64,000 nucleotides of DNA from an uncultured Prevotellaceae bacterium (GCA_947167515.1 CAMVIM010000022.1:1-64000), one strand, 5' to 3'. Counted from the first letter of the stretch, positions 42,628 to 52,729 are shown. Numbers and translations are program-made. Notes: generated by a model from the letters alone, not told the origin.

Positions 42628-42659
42628 CAAAGATAATGAGATTTGCACGATTGACCAAA
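42628..42659 (-). promoter_or_regulatory. trxB promoter
   Basis: TTTG-N20-TATCTTTG on the minus strand, a full consensus; the start site is predicted near 42621. Confidence 0.8.
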
Positions 42660-42748
42660 CTTTTCGCCCAAGAACTTTCTTCCCATTGTCACAATATGCG
42701 CAACAACAGTCCATTCGGACACGAAACGGACGGAGCACAAAAAGCCTG

Positions 42749-42849
42749 CTTCCACAGCCTCGAAATCGGTCTGACTCAGACCCCCATATGGGGTGTGACT
42801 CACACCTATGGTAGGGGTGTGACTCAGACCGATTTTGAGGCTGTGGAAG
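42749..42849. repeat. 101-bp nested palindrome
   Basis: The arms 42749-42777 and 42821-42849 (starting CTTCCACAGCCTC) are inverted with 27 of 29 matches. Between them lie smaller palindromes: CCCCCATATGGGG, and GGTGTGACTCACACC. The motif GTGACTCA/CTGACTCA recurs three times. It separates the divergent trxB and POT genes and could be a REP-like element or a multi-site operator. Confidence 0.75.
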
Positions 42850-42957
42850 GACTTGAAAAAAAGAAACGGAAAAAGTGAGAAAGACGGACGGGAAGAAGGG
42901 ATGTTCGGAAAAAAATGCTTACCTTTGCAGCCAAACCCATCAAAGGCATCTGATAAC

Positions 42958-44376
42958 ATGACAAAACAAGGACACCCCAAAGGACTATACCTGCTCTTTG
43001 CCACCGAAATGGCGGAGCGTTTCAGCTACTACGGCATGCGTGCCGTGTTCACGCTCTACATGGTCGCAGCCCTCTTCACCATGGATGCCGCCAGCGAGAT
43101 TTACGGCTACTACACCGGGCTGGTCTATCTCACTCCCCTCTTGGGCGGCTATGTGGCCGACCGCTACTGGGGCAATCGGCGCAGCATCGTCGTGGGGGGA
43201 ATGCTGATGGCGGCGGGACAGTTCCTGCTCTTCCTCAGCGCCTCGCTGGTGCAACCTGCCATCCACGAGGCCGAGGGAGCGATTGACCCCGCGGTCGATA
43301 ACCAATGGGCGGTCATCTGCATGATGGCGGGCCTTTTTGCCCTCATCCTCGGCAACGGATTCTTCAAGCCCAACATATCCACGATGGTGGGAAGCCTGTA
43401 CCGCCCCGACGACAAGCGGAAGGACTCGGCTTTCACCATCTTCTACATGGGCATCAACGTGGGTGCCACACTGGGGCCATTGGCTTGCGGCATCTTCGAG
43501 GGCGACTACCTCAACCCGACGCGGTTCAAGTGGGCATTCCTGTGCGCCTGCATCGCCATGCTGATTTCCACCCTGACGTTCTGGCTGCTGAAAGACCGCT
43601 TCCTGCACGACTATCAGGGCAACGCCATCGGTGCCCTGCCCACCCATCATGAGAAGGCGCAGAAGCATCCGCTCACCCAAAAGGAAAAGATGCACATCGC
43701 CGTGATTTTCATCATTGCAGCCTTCGTCATCTTCTTCTGGGCAGCCTACGAACAGGCAGGCGTGTCGCTCACCTACTTTGCCGACCAGCAGACAGACCGC
43801 CACATCCTCGGATGGGAAATGCCGACCAGCTATTTCCAGTCCTTCCCCGCCATCTTCGTGGTGCTGCTGGCTCCCGTCATGAACCTGATTTGGGAGACGT
43901 TGGGACGTTTCGGACACGAACCTTCATCGGTGATGAAACAAGCCTTCGGACTGGCGTTTCTCTCGATGGGGTACATGCTGATAGCCTTTGGCGTGAAAGA
44001 CCTCGACCACACCGCCAAGGTGAGTATGTTCTGGCTGACAGGACTGTATTTCATCCACACCCTGGGCGAGTTGAGCCTCTCCCCCATCGGCCTCTCGCTG
44101 GTGAGCAAACTCTCGCCAAAGCATCTGGCAAGTCTGATGATGGGCATCTGGTTCATGTCCACCGCCGTGAGCAACATGCTGGCAGGGCAGTTGGCAACCC
44201 TCTACCCCGACGGCAGCAGCAAGAGCCTCTTGGGACTGGTGGAAATCACCTCGCTATACGACTTCTTCATGGTCTTTGTGGTGATGTCGGGCATTGCCGC
44301 TATCGCCCTGGCTTGCATCTCGCCTGTGCTGAATCGGATGATGAAGGAAGAAACGACCACAGAAAGTGAAAAGTAA
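42958..44376 (+). CDS. POT/PTR2-family peptide:H+ symporter
   Basis: 472 residues from ATG 42958, with 12-14 transmembrane helices. The signatures are FATEMAERFSYYGMRAVFTL (E-x2-ERF), LGGYVADRYWG, and FTIFYMGINVGATLGPLAC. It imports di- and tripeptides with protons. A TACCTTTG -7 element lies at 42920-42927 with no -33 match, downstream of the nested palindrome, which may therefore be regulatory. The gene is followed by no clear terminator, and the C-terminal codons include the simple repeat GAAAGTGAAAAG. Confidence 0.92.
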   Translation: MTKQGHPKGLYLLFATEMAERFSYYGMRAVFTLYMVAALFTMDAASEIYGYYTGLVYLTPLLGGYVADRYWGNRRSIVVGGMLMAAGQFLLFLSASLVQPAIHEAEGAIDPAVDNQWAVICMMAGLFALILGNGFFKPNISTMVGSLYRPDDKRKDSAFTIFYMGINVGATLGPLACGIFEGDYLNPTRFKWAFLCACIAMLISTLTFWLLKDRFLHDYQGNAIGALPTHHEKAQKHPLTQKEKMHIAVIFIIAAFVIFFWAAYEQAGVSLTYFADQQTDRHILGWEMPTSYFQSFPAIFVVLLAPVMNLIWETLGRFGHEPSSVMKQAFGLAFLSMGYMLIAFGVKDLDHTAKVSMFWLTGLYFIHTLGELSLSPIGLSLVSKLSPKHLASLMMGIWFMSTAVSNMLAGQLATLYPDGSSKSLLGLVEITSLYDFFMVFVVMSGIAAIALACISPVLNRMMKEETTTESEK

Positions 44377-44499
44377 GAGCCGCCAAGCCGCCTGATGAGG
44401 TCACAAGGCTAAGTTTTAGTGGGTAGTTTTTAGTTTTTCACCGAAAATGCGTACCTTTGCAGCCTATTGTTGTACAACTTTTATTTTTAGATTAACTAT

Positions 44500-46938
44500 A
44501 TGGCAACGACTATCGCTATGCGAGCACCGCATAGCAAAATGAATTACGCCCTCAAATATCCAGAAAACGAGGGCGGCATGAACGAGCGTGTGAAACGTCT
44601 GCACCAGCAGAGCATCGACACGCCCACCACGCTCACCATTGAGCGTGCGCTGATTGAGACGGCTTTCTACAAGGAGAACTACGGAAAGATGCCTAACTGC
44701 ATCCTTCGTGCCAAGAATTTCTATGAGATATGCAAGAAAAAGACCATCTACATCGGTGAGGATGAACTGATTGTGGGCGAACGCGGCCCTGTGCCCAAGG
44801 CGGTGCCCACCTTCCCCGAACTCACCTGCCACACAGTGGAAGACCTCCACACGCTGGACACCCGTGAGTTGCAACCCTACCACATTTCGCAGGAGGACAT
44901 CGACACCTATGCCCGCGAGGTGATTCCCTATTGGGAGGGTCGCACCCAGCGCGAACGCATCTTCAGCCACGTGAGCAAGGAGTGGGAAGAGGCTTACCAT
45001 GCCGGTGTGTTCACCGAATTCATGGAACAACGTGCTGGCGGTCACACGGCAATGGACGGCAAGATGTACCGACGCGGCCTGCTTGACTGCAAGGCGCTCA
45101 TTGCCCAAACCCTCGCCGAACTCGACTTCATCAACGACCCCGAAGCCACCGACAAGCAGCAGGAACTGCAGGCGATGGACATCAGTTGCGACGCCGCCAT
45201 CCTGTTTGCAGAACGTCATGCAGAGTTGGCTGAGAAGATGGCAAAAGAAGAAAGTGACCCACAGCGCAAGGCAGAACTGTTGAAGATTGCCGACGTGTGC
45301 CGTTGGGTGCCTGCTCATGCACCCAGAGACATGCAGGAGGCCATTCAGATGTATTGGTTTGTCCACCTCGGCACCGTGACCGAACTGAACGGCTGGGACT
45401 GCATGAACCCTGGACACATCGACCAACACCTCTACCCCTTCTACCAGAAAGGACTCGCCGACGGCACGATGACCCGCGAGAAGGCAAAGGAACTGCTGTC
45501 CTGCTTCTGGATTAAGTTCAACAACCAGCCCGCACCTCCAAAGGTGGGCATCACGGCACTGGAATCGGGCACCTACAACGACTTCACCAACATCAACATA
45601 GGCGGCATCGACCGCGAAGGAAAGGACGCGGTGAACGAACTTTCCTACATCATTCTGGAAATCCAGGAGGAACTGCACGAACTGCAGCCCGGACTCTCCA
45701 TCCATGTGAGCAAGGTCACACCCGATGAGTTTGTAATGGCGGGTGCGAAGGTGATTCGACAAGGTCATGGCTATCCTTCTGTCTTCAATCCCGACACCTA
45801 CACGAAAGAACTGGTGCGTCAGGGAAAGACGCAGGAGGATGCCAACGAGGGCGGCTGTTCGGGCTGCATCGAGGTGGGCGCCTTCGGCAAGGAGGCCTAC
45901 ATCCTCACGGGCTATCTGAACACACCGAAGATTCTGGAAATCACACTGAACAACGGCATCGACCCGATGACGGGCAAGAAACTGGGCTTGGAAACCGGCG
46001 ACCCACGCACGTTCACCTCATACGAGGAACTGTATGAAGCCTATCACAAGCAGATGATTTATTTCGTCAACATGAAGTTGGCGGTGAACAACTACATCGA
46101 GCGTATGTTCTCGCTCTATGCACCTGCCACCTTCCTCTCGCTCTTCATCGACGACTGCATCACCCGTGGACGCGACTACTACAGCGGCGGTGCACGATAT
46201 AACACCACCTACATCCAATGCACAGGACTCGGCACCATCACCGACTGCCTCGCCACACTGAAGAAGCATGTGTTTGAAGACAAGAAGTTCACGATGGATG
46301 AACTGCTCAAGGCTGTCAGCGAGAACTTTGAAGGAAATGAGAAGATGCGCCAATTCATCATGAACAGAACTCCGTTCTTCGGCAACGATGACGAATATGC
46401 TGACACGATTGCGGTGAAAGTGTATGACGACCTGGTGGAAGCCATCGAGGGACACCCCAACACCCGTGGCGGCAAGACGCAGCTCAACATGCTCTCGACC
46501 ACCTGCCACAATTACTTCGGCTCGGTCTGCGGTGCATCGGTGAATGGCCGTCTGGCTCACTTCGCCATCAGCGACGGCACCTCCCCCGCTCATGGTGCCG
46601 ACACAAACGGTCCGACAGCGGTCATTAAGTCCTTAGGCAAGCTTGACCAGACCAAGTCGGGCGGCACTCTGCTCAACGTGCGCTTCGTACCGTCGCTCCT
46701 GAAACGTGACGAAGATCTGCGCAAGCTCGTCTCCCTCATCCGTGCCTACTTTGCGATGGGCGGCCACCACATCCAGTTCAACATTGTGGATACGCAGACG
46801 CTGCTCGATGCCCAGAAACAGCCCGATGACTACAAAGACCTTCTTGTCCGCGTGGCTGGCTACTCCGACTACTTCAACGACATGACCGAGCAACTGCAGA
46901 ACGAAATCATTGCAAGAACGGAGAACGAAGAGTTTTAG
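44500..46938 (+). CDS. hypD: Glycyl radical enzyme, trans-4-hydroxy-L-proline dehydratase-like
   Basis: 812 residues. The thiyl-radical loop is EGGCSGCIEVGAFGKEAYIL and the glycyl radical site is VRVAGYSDYF near the C-terminus. The GCxExG...FGKEAY context is that of HypD, which dehydrates trans-4-hydroxyproline to pyrroline-5-carboxylate, rather than the choline, glycerol or formate types. The activating enzyme (47469) and proline-synthesis genes proB and proA follow, which supports it. The promoter TACCTTTG is at 44452-44459 with a T-rich -33. The enzyme is oxygen sensitive, so an anaerobe is implied. Confidence 0.75.
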   Translation: MATTIAMRAPHSKMNYALKYPENEGGMNERVKRLHQQSIDTPTTLTIERALIETAFYKENYGKMPNCILRAKNFYEICKKKTIYIGEDELIVGERGPVPKAVPTFPELTCHTVEDLHTLDTRELQPYHISQEDIDTYAREVIPYWEGRTQRERIFSHVSKEWEEAYHAGVFTEFMEQRAGGHTAMDGKMYRRGLLDCKALIAQTLAELDFINDPEATDKQQELQAMDISCDAAILFAERHAELAEKMAKEESDPQRKAELLKIADVCRWVPAHAPRDMQEAIQMYWFVHLGTVTELNGWDCMNPGHIDQHLYPFYQKGLADGTMTREKAKELLSCFWIKFNNQPAPPKVGITALESGTYNDFTNINIGGIDREGKDAVNELSYIILEIQEELHELQPGLSIHVSKVTPDEFVMAGAKVIRQGHGYPSVFNPDTYTKELVRQGKTQEDANEGGCSGCIEVGAFGKEAYILTGYLNTPKILEITLNNGIDPMTGKKLGLETGDPRTFTSYEELYEAYHKQMIYFVNMKLAVNNYIERMFSLYAPATFLSLFIDDCITRGRDYYSGGARYNTTYIQCTGLGTITDCLATLKKHVFEDKKFTMDELLKAVSENFEGNEKMRQFIMNRTPFFGNDDEYADTIAVKVYDDLVEAIEGHPNTRGGKTQLNMLSTTCHNYFGSVCGASVNGRLAHFAISDGTSPAHGADTNGPTAVIKSLGKLDQTKSGGTLLNVRFVPSLLKRDEDLRKLVSLIRAYFAMGGHHIQFNIVDTQTLLDAQKQPDDYKDLLVRVAGYSDYFNDMTEQLQNEIIARTENEEF

Positions 46939-46948
46939 AATTAGAATT

Positions 46949-47464
46949 ATGACCAAAGATATTTTCCTTGCTGGCGGTTGCTTTTGGGGCACCGAGCATT
47001 ACTTCAAGCAGATAGAGGGTGTTGTGAACACCGAGGTGGGCTTTGCCAACGGACACACGGCTGACCCCACCTACAAGGAGGTTTATACCGACACGACAGG
47101 CTATGCCGAGACGGTGCGCATCCAGTATGACGACACAGTGGTGGATTTGGAATTCCTGCTCCAGATGTTCTTCAAGGCCATTGACCCCACCAGCCTCAAC
47201 AAGCAGGGACACGATGAGGGCACTCGCTACCGCACGGGGGTGTATTACACCTCCGAAGCCGACCTGCCCATCATCGAGAAAGTCTTTGCCGAAGAGCAGA
47301 AAAGCCTCGATGCACCCATCGCCGTGGAAGTGGAACCGTTGCAGAACTTCTACCCTGCTGACGAGTCGCACCAAGACTATCTCGACAAGAATCCGACAGG
47401 CTACTGCCACTTGCCGCTGGAACTCTTTGAGTTTGCAAAGAAGGCGAAGAAAGGAAAAAACTGA
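46949..47464 (+). CDS. msrA: Peptide methionine sulfoxide reductase A
   Basis: 171 residues from ATG 46949. The active-site motif is FLAGGCFWGTEHYFKQ; GFANGHTADPTYKEV and RYRTGVYYT are also typical. It repairs S-methionine sulfoxide. Its place between the glycyl radical enzyme and its activase is unusual; the spacings (10 bp and 4 bp) show cotranscription, perhaps to protect the radical system after oxygen exposure (inference). Confidence 0.93.
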   Translation: MTKDIFLAGGCFWGTEHYFKQIEGVVNTEVGFANGHTADPTYKEVYTDTTGYAETVRIQYDDTVVDLEFLLQMFFKAIDPTSLNKQGHDEGTRYRTGVYYTSEADLPIIEKVFAEEQKSLDAPIAVEVEPLQNFYPADESHQDYLDKNPTGYCHLPLELFEFAKKAKKGKN

Positions 47465-47468
47465 GAAC

Positions 47469-48374
47469 ATGGCGCTTATCTTCGACATCAAACGGTTCGC
47501 CATCAACGACGGACCAGGCATTCGCACGACGCTCTTCATGAAGGGGTGCCCGTTGCGTTGTGTGTGGTGCCATAACCCGGAAGGGTTCGAGGAGAGACCT
47601 GTGAAGATGTACACGAAGAAGAAGTGCATCGGATGCCAAAGCTGCGTGGAGGTATGTCCTGAAAAGAATCTGGTGCTCACCCCTGATGGCATCAAGGACT
47701 TGGGGCATTGCACCGCTTGCGGCAAATGTACGGACGAGTGCCCGACATTGGCGCTGGAGATGGCAGGGAAGGAATGGAAGATGGAGGACTTGATGAAAGA
47801 GGTGGAGAAGGAACGACGGGTGATGGAAGAAAGTGGCGGCGGCGTGACAATGTGTGGAGGGGAGCCGCTGATGCATACGGACTATCTATGCGAAGTGCTG
47901 GACGAGCTAGGAATGAGGAAGATACACAGAACCGTTGACACCACGCTGTTTGCCTCCGCTGAGAACGTGAAGCGAGTGGCTGAACGCTGCGAACTTTTCC
48001 TCGTTGACCTGAAGATGATGGACAGCGAGCGCCACAAACGCTACACGAGAGTGCCGAACGAGCTGATTCTGCAAAATATCCAACTGGTGAGCGAGATGGG
48101 ACATCCCTTCTGGATTCGCATACCTCTCATTGTCGGCGTCAATGCCGATGACGAGAATCTGACCGCCTCAGCCAAGTTCCTCGCCTCACTCCCCACCCCA
48201 CCCGAAGTGGTGAACCTGCTGGTCTATCACGATGTCGGCATCGGGAAACACGCTCGATTGGGCACAACGTACAACCCCGAAGCCATCACGATGGAAGCCC
48301 CCTCGGAAGAGGTGCAGCAACACGCACTCGGCATCATGAAAAGATTTGGATTGAACACAAAAATAGGAGGATAA
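47469..48374 (+). CDS. Glycyl-radical enzyme activating protein (radical SAM)
   Basis: 301 residues from ATG 47469; the track start lies far inside msrA. It has the radical SAM motif TLFMKGCPLRCVWCHNPEGF, two ferredoxin-type clusters (CIGCQSCVEVC, CTACGKCTDEC), and GGGVTMCGGEPLM. It makes the glycyl radical on the 44500 product using S-adenosylmethionine. It lies 4 bp after msrA and 1 bp before proB. Confidence 0.93.
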   Translation: MALIFDIKRFAINDGPGIRTTLFMKGCPLRCVWCHNPEGFEERPVKMYTKKKCIGCQSCVEVCPEKNLVLTPDGIKDLGHCTACGKCTDECPTLALEMAGKEWKMEDLMKEVEKERRVMEESGGGVTMCGGEPLMHTDYLCEVLDELGMRKIHRTVDTTLFASAENVKRVAERCELFLVDLKMMDSERHKRYTRVPNELILQNIQLVSEMGHPFWIRIPLIVGVNADDENLTASAKFLASLPTPPEVVNLLVYHDVGIGKHARLGTTYNPEAITMEAPSEEVQQHALGIMKRFGLNTKIGG

Positions 48375-48375
48375 A

Positions 48376-49140
48376 ATGAGAATAACAATCAAGATTGGCA
48401 GCAACGTGTTGACAAGGACTGACGGATCGCTGGATGTGACCCGTATGTCGGCATTAGTTGACCAAATTGCCCTTTTGCGCAGTCAGGGACACGAGATCAT
48501 TCTGGTGTCATCGGGTGCTGTGGCCAGCGGAAGAAGCGAACTGAAACATATCCAGCACGACCTCGACTCGGTGGATCAGCGACAACTCTTCTCGGCGGTG
48601 GGACAGGCGAAACTGATTAACCGCTACTTTGAGCTGTTCCGCGAATACGGCATCCCCGTGGGGCAGGTGCTGACCACGAAAGAGAACTTCTCCGACTTGG
48701 ATCACCGCAAGAATCAGGAGAACTGCATGCGTGTGATGCTGGATAATAAGGTCCTGCCCATCGTGAACGAGAACGACACGGTGTCGGTGACCGAGCTGAT
48801 GTTCACGGACAACGACGAACTTTCGGGTTTGATTGCACAGATGACGCAATCGCAGGTGCTCATCATCTTGAGCAACATCGACGGCATCTATACTGGCGAC
48901 CCAGCCGAACCGGAATCACGACTCATCAGCATTGTGAAACCCGGCAAACGACTGGACGAATACATTCTGGAGAAAAAATCGACGGCTGGACGCGGAGGCA
49001 TGCAGAGCAAGTCGAACGTGGCCACACAAACGGCAGCCGCTGGCATCAGCGTGATTATCGCCAACGGCAAGCGTGACGACATTCTGTTGAAGTTAATGAA
49101 TGACAGGGACAACACGCCCTGCACGGAGTTTTTATGTTAA
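48376..49140 (+). CDS. proB: Glutamate 5-kinase (no PUA domain)
   Basis: 254 residues of the amino acid kinase fold: [55 protein letters not shown] and [19 protein letters not shown]. It phosphorylates glutamate in the first step of proline synthesis. The PUA domain found in E. coli ProB is absent, as in short ProB forms. It is followed by proA 10 bp later. Confidence 0.93.
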   Translation: MRITIKIGSNVLTRTDGSLDVTRMSALVDQIALLRSQGHEIILVSSGAVASGRSELKHIQHDLDSVDQRQLFSAVGQAKLINRYFELFREYGIPVGQVLTTKENFSDLDHRKNQENCMRVMLDNKVLPIVNENDTVSVTELMFTDNDELSGLIAQMTQSQVLIILSNIDGIYTGDPAEPESRLISIVKPGKRLDEYILEKKSTAGRGGMQSKSNVATQTAAAGISVIIANGKRDDILLKLMNDRDNTPCTEFLC

Positions 49141-49150
49141 AAAGGGAAAT

Positions 49151-50398
49151 ATGTTAGAAGAAATATTCAACCGAACGAAAGAGGCAAGCATCGAGGTTGC
49201 CCTTCTCGACAATGAGACTATTAACCAAGTGCTGCTGGCGGTGGCAGACAAGGCCATCAAAGAGACAGACACCATCTTGGCTGCCAATGCCAAAGACCTC
49301 AGCCGAATGGACAAGGCAAGCCCCATGTATGACCGTCTGAAACTGACCCAAGAGCGCATTGAAGGCATTGCCGGAGACACACGCAATGTGGCTTCACTCC
49401 CCTCTCCGTTAGGCAAGGTGCTGAAACACAACGTACTGCCAAACGGACTGGACTTGAAGCGGGTGAGCGTCCCTTTTGGAGTGATTGGCATCGTGTATGA
49501 AGCACGACCCAACGTCACATTTGATGTCTTCTCCCTATGTCTCAAGGCTGGCAGTGCATGTATTCTAAAAGGTGGGAAGGACGCTGATGACAGCAACCGC
49601 GCCATCGTCAGTCTCATCCAGTCAGTGCTCCGTGAATTTCACATCAACGAAAACGCCATCACCCTCCTACCTGCAACCCACGAAGCTACGGGTGCCTTGC
49701 TGCATGCCAACGGATATGTCGACCTCGTCATTCCGCGTGGAAGCAAACGCCTCATCGACTTTGTGCGTCAGGAGGCTTCGGTACCTGTCATCGAGACTGG
49801 TGCAGGTGTCTGCCATGCCTATTTTGACAAGGACGGCGACCTTGAAAAAGGCACACGCATCATCAACAATGCCAAGACTCGCCGCGTGAGCGTGTGCAAC
49901 GCCCTCGACTGCACCCTCATTCATACTGACCGTTTAGCAGACCTTCCTGCCATCTGCGCTCCCCTCAAGGACAGCAATGTGCTCATTTACGCTGATGAAC
50001 CAGCCCTTGCAGCACTCAACGGTGACTATCCAAACGAGTTGCTAAAACCTTCGACAGAAGAAAGCTACGGCACGGAGTTTCAAGCCTACACGATGGCCAT
50101 CAAAACCGTTGTTTCTGCCGATGAAGCCATCCGCCACATCCGTCGTTTTGGCTCTGGCCACTCCGAGTGCATCATCACCGAAAACCGCGCCACAGCTGAC
50201 CAGTTCATCGCCCAAGTGGATGCCGCATGTGTCTATCATAACGCCCCCACATCCTTCACTGACGGTGCCCAGTTCGGTCTTGGGGCAGAAATTGGCATTT
50301 CCACCCAAAAACTTCATGCGCGCGGCCCCATGGCACTGGAAGAAATCTGCACTTACAAGTGGGTGATAGAAGGAAACGGACAAGTCCGTCCTAAATAA
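49151..50398 (+). CDS. proA: Glutamate-5-semialdehyde dehydrogenase
   Basis: 415 residues from ATG 49151. It has [49 protein letters not shown] and the catalytic Cys in [17 protein letters not shown]. It reduces glutamyl phosphate to the semialdehyde that closes to pyrroline-5-carboxylate, the same compound HypD makes. The operon thus gathers two routes to P5C; proC is not in the window. It is followed by a bidirectional terminator. Confidence 0.94.
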   Translation: MLEEIFNRTKEASIEVALLDNETINQVLLAVADKAIKETDTILAANAKDLSRMDKASPMYDRLKLTQERIEGIAGDTRNVASLPSPLGKVLKHNVLPNGLDLKRVSVPFGVIGIVYEARPNVTFDVFSLCLKAGSACILKGGKDADDSNRAIVSLIQSVLREFHINENAITLLPATHEATGALLHANGYVDLVIPRGSKRLIDFVRQEASVPVIETGAGVCHAYFDKDGDLEKGTRIINNAKTRRVSVCNALDCTLIHTDRLADLPAICAPLKDSNVLIYADEPALAALNGDYPNELLKPSTEESYGTEFQAYTMAIKTVVSADEAIRHIRRFGSGHSECIITENRATADQFIAQVDAACVYHNAPTSFTDGAQFGLGAEIGISTQKLHARGPMALEEICTYKWVIEGNGQVRPK

Positions 50399-50522
50399 TT
50401 CGCCTTTTCACGAACAAGCATAATCGTTTTCCCTAAAACTGCACCCCCTTGACTACGACATGGTGTACCCTCACTACGGCACATCGCAGTCGAGGGGTAC
50501 GCCATACAGACAAGCATACAAA

Positions 50523-50555
50523 AAAAGCGAGGAGCCTGATTGACTCCTCGCTTTT
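50523..50555. terminator. Bidirectional terminator between proA and the DUF4834 gene
   Basis: AAAAGCGAGGAG pairs with CTCCTCGCTTTT, with A- and T-runs on both sides, so it serves both converging transcripts. The 120 bp before it hold only an imperfect inverted repeat (CCCCTTGACTACGACATG / CATCGCAGTCGAGGGG). Confidence 0.85.
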
Positions 50556-50859
50556 ACTCTTTCACTTCCTCAAACTCTATATATGTTCCTTCGTTCTGCC
50601 CAAACATCTTTTCGTTTCTGGGGGTAGCCCCTCCACTCGCCCTGTCCTCTCTATTATATGTACGTGAAGAAGTGCCTGACGATGACGATTTGGCTGACCT
50701 CTGTCGGTCATTCGGTTTCCCCTGCCCCGTGAAAAGCCGATACAAAGCTTTCAAATTGCTAAAACCACCGACCATCTTGCTCATCAGATAGAAACCGATG
50801 AACACAATACCTAACACAAAGAAGAGGAAAACCAAAAAGGCTGTTAAGAATGATGACAT
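50554..50859 (-). CDS. DUF4834 family protein
   Basis: 101 residues. One N-terminal transmembrane helix (FLTAFLVFLFFVLGIVFIGF) is followed by a basic, Ser-rich cytoplasmic tail that ends EGTYIEFEEVKE, a conserved end for this family. The function is unknown. It follows pssA by 39 bp in the same direction; the psd-pssA-DUF4834 order is usual in Bacteroidales. Confidence 0.8.
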   Translation of the reverse strand: MSSFLTAFLVFLFFVLGIVFIGFYLMSKMVGGFSNLKALYRLFTGQGKPNDRQRSAKSSSSGTSSRTYNREDRASGGATPRNEKMFGQNEGTYIEFEEVKE

Positions 50860-50898
50860 AGCTATGCAGTCGTTTTTAGTGGAAGGAGACCGTTCTCC

Positions 50899-51651
50899 TT
50901 AATCCTCCTTTCGGGGCAAAAGAGATGCCACTATCGACATGATGACATAAAGTCCGATGCAACCAGCCGCTCCACGGAACAAACCCTGCCAAACTGCACC
51001 TTCAACATCGAAATACCCAGTCAAAGCACCTGTGGCAAGTATCGCAATGGCTAATCCCAAGAAAATGTACTTGATTTTATCCTTCTTCCACGACAGACTC
51101 TTGAAGGCAAACATGGGCACTTCACACACCAGCAACCAACAGAACAAAATCATGAAAAGGAACAAAAAGAGTGCATTGAAATGAGGTCCCGTAAGCCACG
51201 CTTCGCTACTAGAAATCAGCGCCCCCCAAAAGATGGCGTTGGCTGGAGTCGGCATGCCTATAAAGCCCAAATGCTGGCGTTCGTCGATGTTAAACTTCGC
51301 CAAACGGAGAGCCGAGAATGCTGCCATCAGAAAAGCCGTGAAAGGCATCACTTGGAAGAAAAAGTCATTCCCCATCCATGCGGGATAAGCCACATGGTTG
51401 AACAGGGTGAACAACATGGCCGAAGGGGCCACACCAAACGTCACGCAGTCGGCCAGCGAATCGAGTTCCAAACCCAATTTGCCACTCACGCCCAACGCAC
51501 GTGCCGTCATGCCATCAAAGAAATCGAAGAAGGCACCCAGCAAGATAAAAAGAAATGCAACCTGATATCCGTGATGAAACGCACTGAACGTGGCGATGCA
51601 TCCACATATCAAATTGCAGCAAGTAATAATATTAGGAATATGTTTTTTCAT
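50899..51651 (-). CDS. pssA: CDP-diacylglycerol-serine O-phosphatidyltransferase
   Basis: 250 residues, an integral membrane enzyme with the CDP-alcohol phosphotransferase signature in FDGMTARALGVSGKLGLELD, followed by SLADCVTFGVAPS. It makes phosphatidylserine from CDP-diacylglycerol and serine. It lies 31 bp after psd, which uses its product. Confidence 0.94.
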   Translation of the reverse strand: MKKHIPNIITCCNLICGCIATFSAFHHGYQVAFLFILLGAFFDFFDGMTARALGVSGKLGLELDSLADCVTFGVAPSAMLFTLFNHVAYPAWMGNDFFFQVMPFTAFLMAAFSALRLAKFNIDERQHLGFIGMPTPANAIFWGALISSSEAWLTGPHFNALFLFLFMILFCWLLVCEVPMFAFKSLSWKKDKIKYIFLGLAIAILATGALTGYFDVEGAVWQGLFRGAAGCIGLYVIMSIVASLLPRKED

Positions 51652-51682
51652 TTCACAACCTTTATTCTCCCAACCTTAGACC

Positions 51683-52396
51683 TCATTCTTCCTTCAGTCG
51701 AGCAATCAACGTCTCGTTGCCAACAGTGCGCTGCCCCATCTTCACCAGCACCTCCGTACCAAGCGGAAGATACACATCCACACGGCTACCAAACTTGATG
51801 AAACCCATGTGGTCATCAATGTAGCACTCCTCACCCACCTTCGGATAAGTCACAATACGACGAGCCAACGCACCTGCTATCTGGCGAGCCATCACCTCCA
51901 CACCATGCGACGTACGAATGACCACCATCGAGCGTTCGTTCTCCGTACTGGCCTTAGGCAGATATGCCTTCAAGTAGTTGCCTTCCTGATGCGCCACCTT
52001 CACCACGGTTCCCTCACAAGGGATCCAGTTGGCATGCACATTCGTCAAACTCATGAAGATGGAAATCATCAACCGCTTATCATGAAAATACTCATTCTCC
52101 TCCACCTCTTCAATCACCACGATATGCCCATCGGCAGGAGCGACCACCGACCGATTCGTCGGGCCATTAAACATGCGCACAGGACAACGGAAAAAGTTCA
52201 GAAGAATACCATACACAAGCAAAGTCAAAGCAATCACAACGTATGAACCCCAAGACAACGTGCCCTTTGACATCCACGCCAAACTAACAATGACGGCTGC
52301 CAAAAAACCCGTATAGAGCAACGTATGCTTCCCCTCATGATGGAGACGTATCTTATTTCTACGTTTATTATGTATCAGCGGTTTTTCTTTCGACAT
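51683..52396 (-). CDS. psd: Phosphatidylserine decarboxylase (short form)
   Basis: 237 residues. The proenzyme cleavage site is in [15 protein letters not shown] (Gly-Ser), giving a pyruvoyl group. [15 protein letters not shown] and [14 protein letters not shown] are typical of the short, archaetidylserine-like form. It makes phosphatidylethanolamine. The gene opens the operon, and its promoter (52438-52469) is a perfect consensus. Confidence 0.94.
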   Translation of the reverse strand: MSKEKPLIHNKRRNKIRLHHEGKHTLLYTGFLAAVIVSLAWMSKGTLSWGSYVVIALTLLVYGILLNFFRCPVRMFNGPTNRSVVAPADGHIVVIEEVEENEYFHDKRLMISIFMSLTNVHANWIPCEGTVVKVAHQEGNYLKAYLPKASTENERSMVVIRTSHGVEVMARQIAGALARRIVTYPKVGEECYIDDHMGFIKFGSRVDVYLPLGTEVLVKMGQRTVGNETLIARLKEE

Positions 52397-52437
52397 GAAT
52401 CTAAAAAGTCAGACCTTCAATTTGTCTATCACGGATG

Positions 52438-52469
52438 CAAAGGTAGAGATATTTCACTAAAATGGCAAA
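52438..52469 (-). promoter_or_regulatory. psd operon promoter
   Basis: TTTG-N20-TACCTTTG on the minus strand, a full consensus. Confidence 0.8.
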
Positions 52470-52505
52470 CAAAACCCAACTTTTCCTCATTTTTTTTCAA
52501 AACTT

Positions 52506-52537
52506 TTTGGGAAATCCAAAATAAAGCCATAACTTTG
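52506..52537 (+). promoter_or_regulatory. tRNA operon promoter
   Basis: TTTG (52506-52509) and TAACTTTG (52530-52537) are 20 bp apart, divergent from the psd promoter. A ~115-nt leader precedes tRNA-Gln. Confidence 0.8.
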
Positions 52538-52658
52538 CACCCGCATTCGGCAAAAGGTATTCTCCCCTACAAATAAGGCAACAGCCCTAAAACAAAGGAA
52601 GATGCTACACCTCAAGCAATGGAGGCAGCAACCCAACCCCGAACGCTTCAATGAGGAT

Positions 52659-52729
52659 TGTGCTATGGTGTAATGGTAACACTACAGGTTTTGGTTCTGT
52701 CATTCCAGGTTCGAATCCTGGTAGCACAA
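52659..52729 (+). tRNA. tRNA-Gln (UUG)
   Basis: Acceptor arms TGTGCTA/TAGCACA, T-arm CCAGGTTCGAATCCTGG, and anticodon loop TTTTGGT give UUG. CCA is not encoded. Confidence 0.97.

Noticed and set aside
42985-43917. 310-aa minus-strand ORF over the POT transporter
   Set aside because: Shadow frame of low-complexity His/Gln/Glu composition.
44464-45768. 434-aa minus-strand ORF over the glycyl radical enzyme
   Set aside because: Shadow frame; the plus-strand gene has both radical-site motifs.
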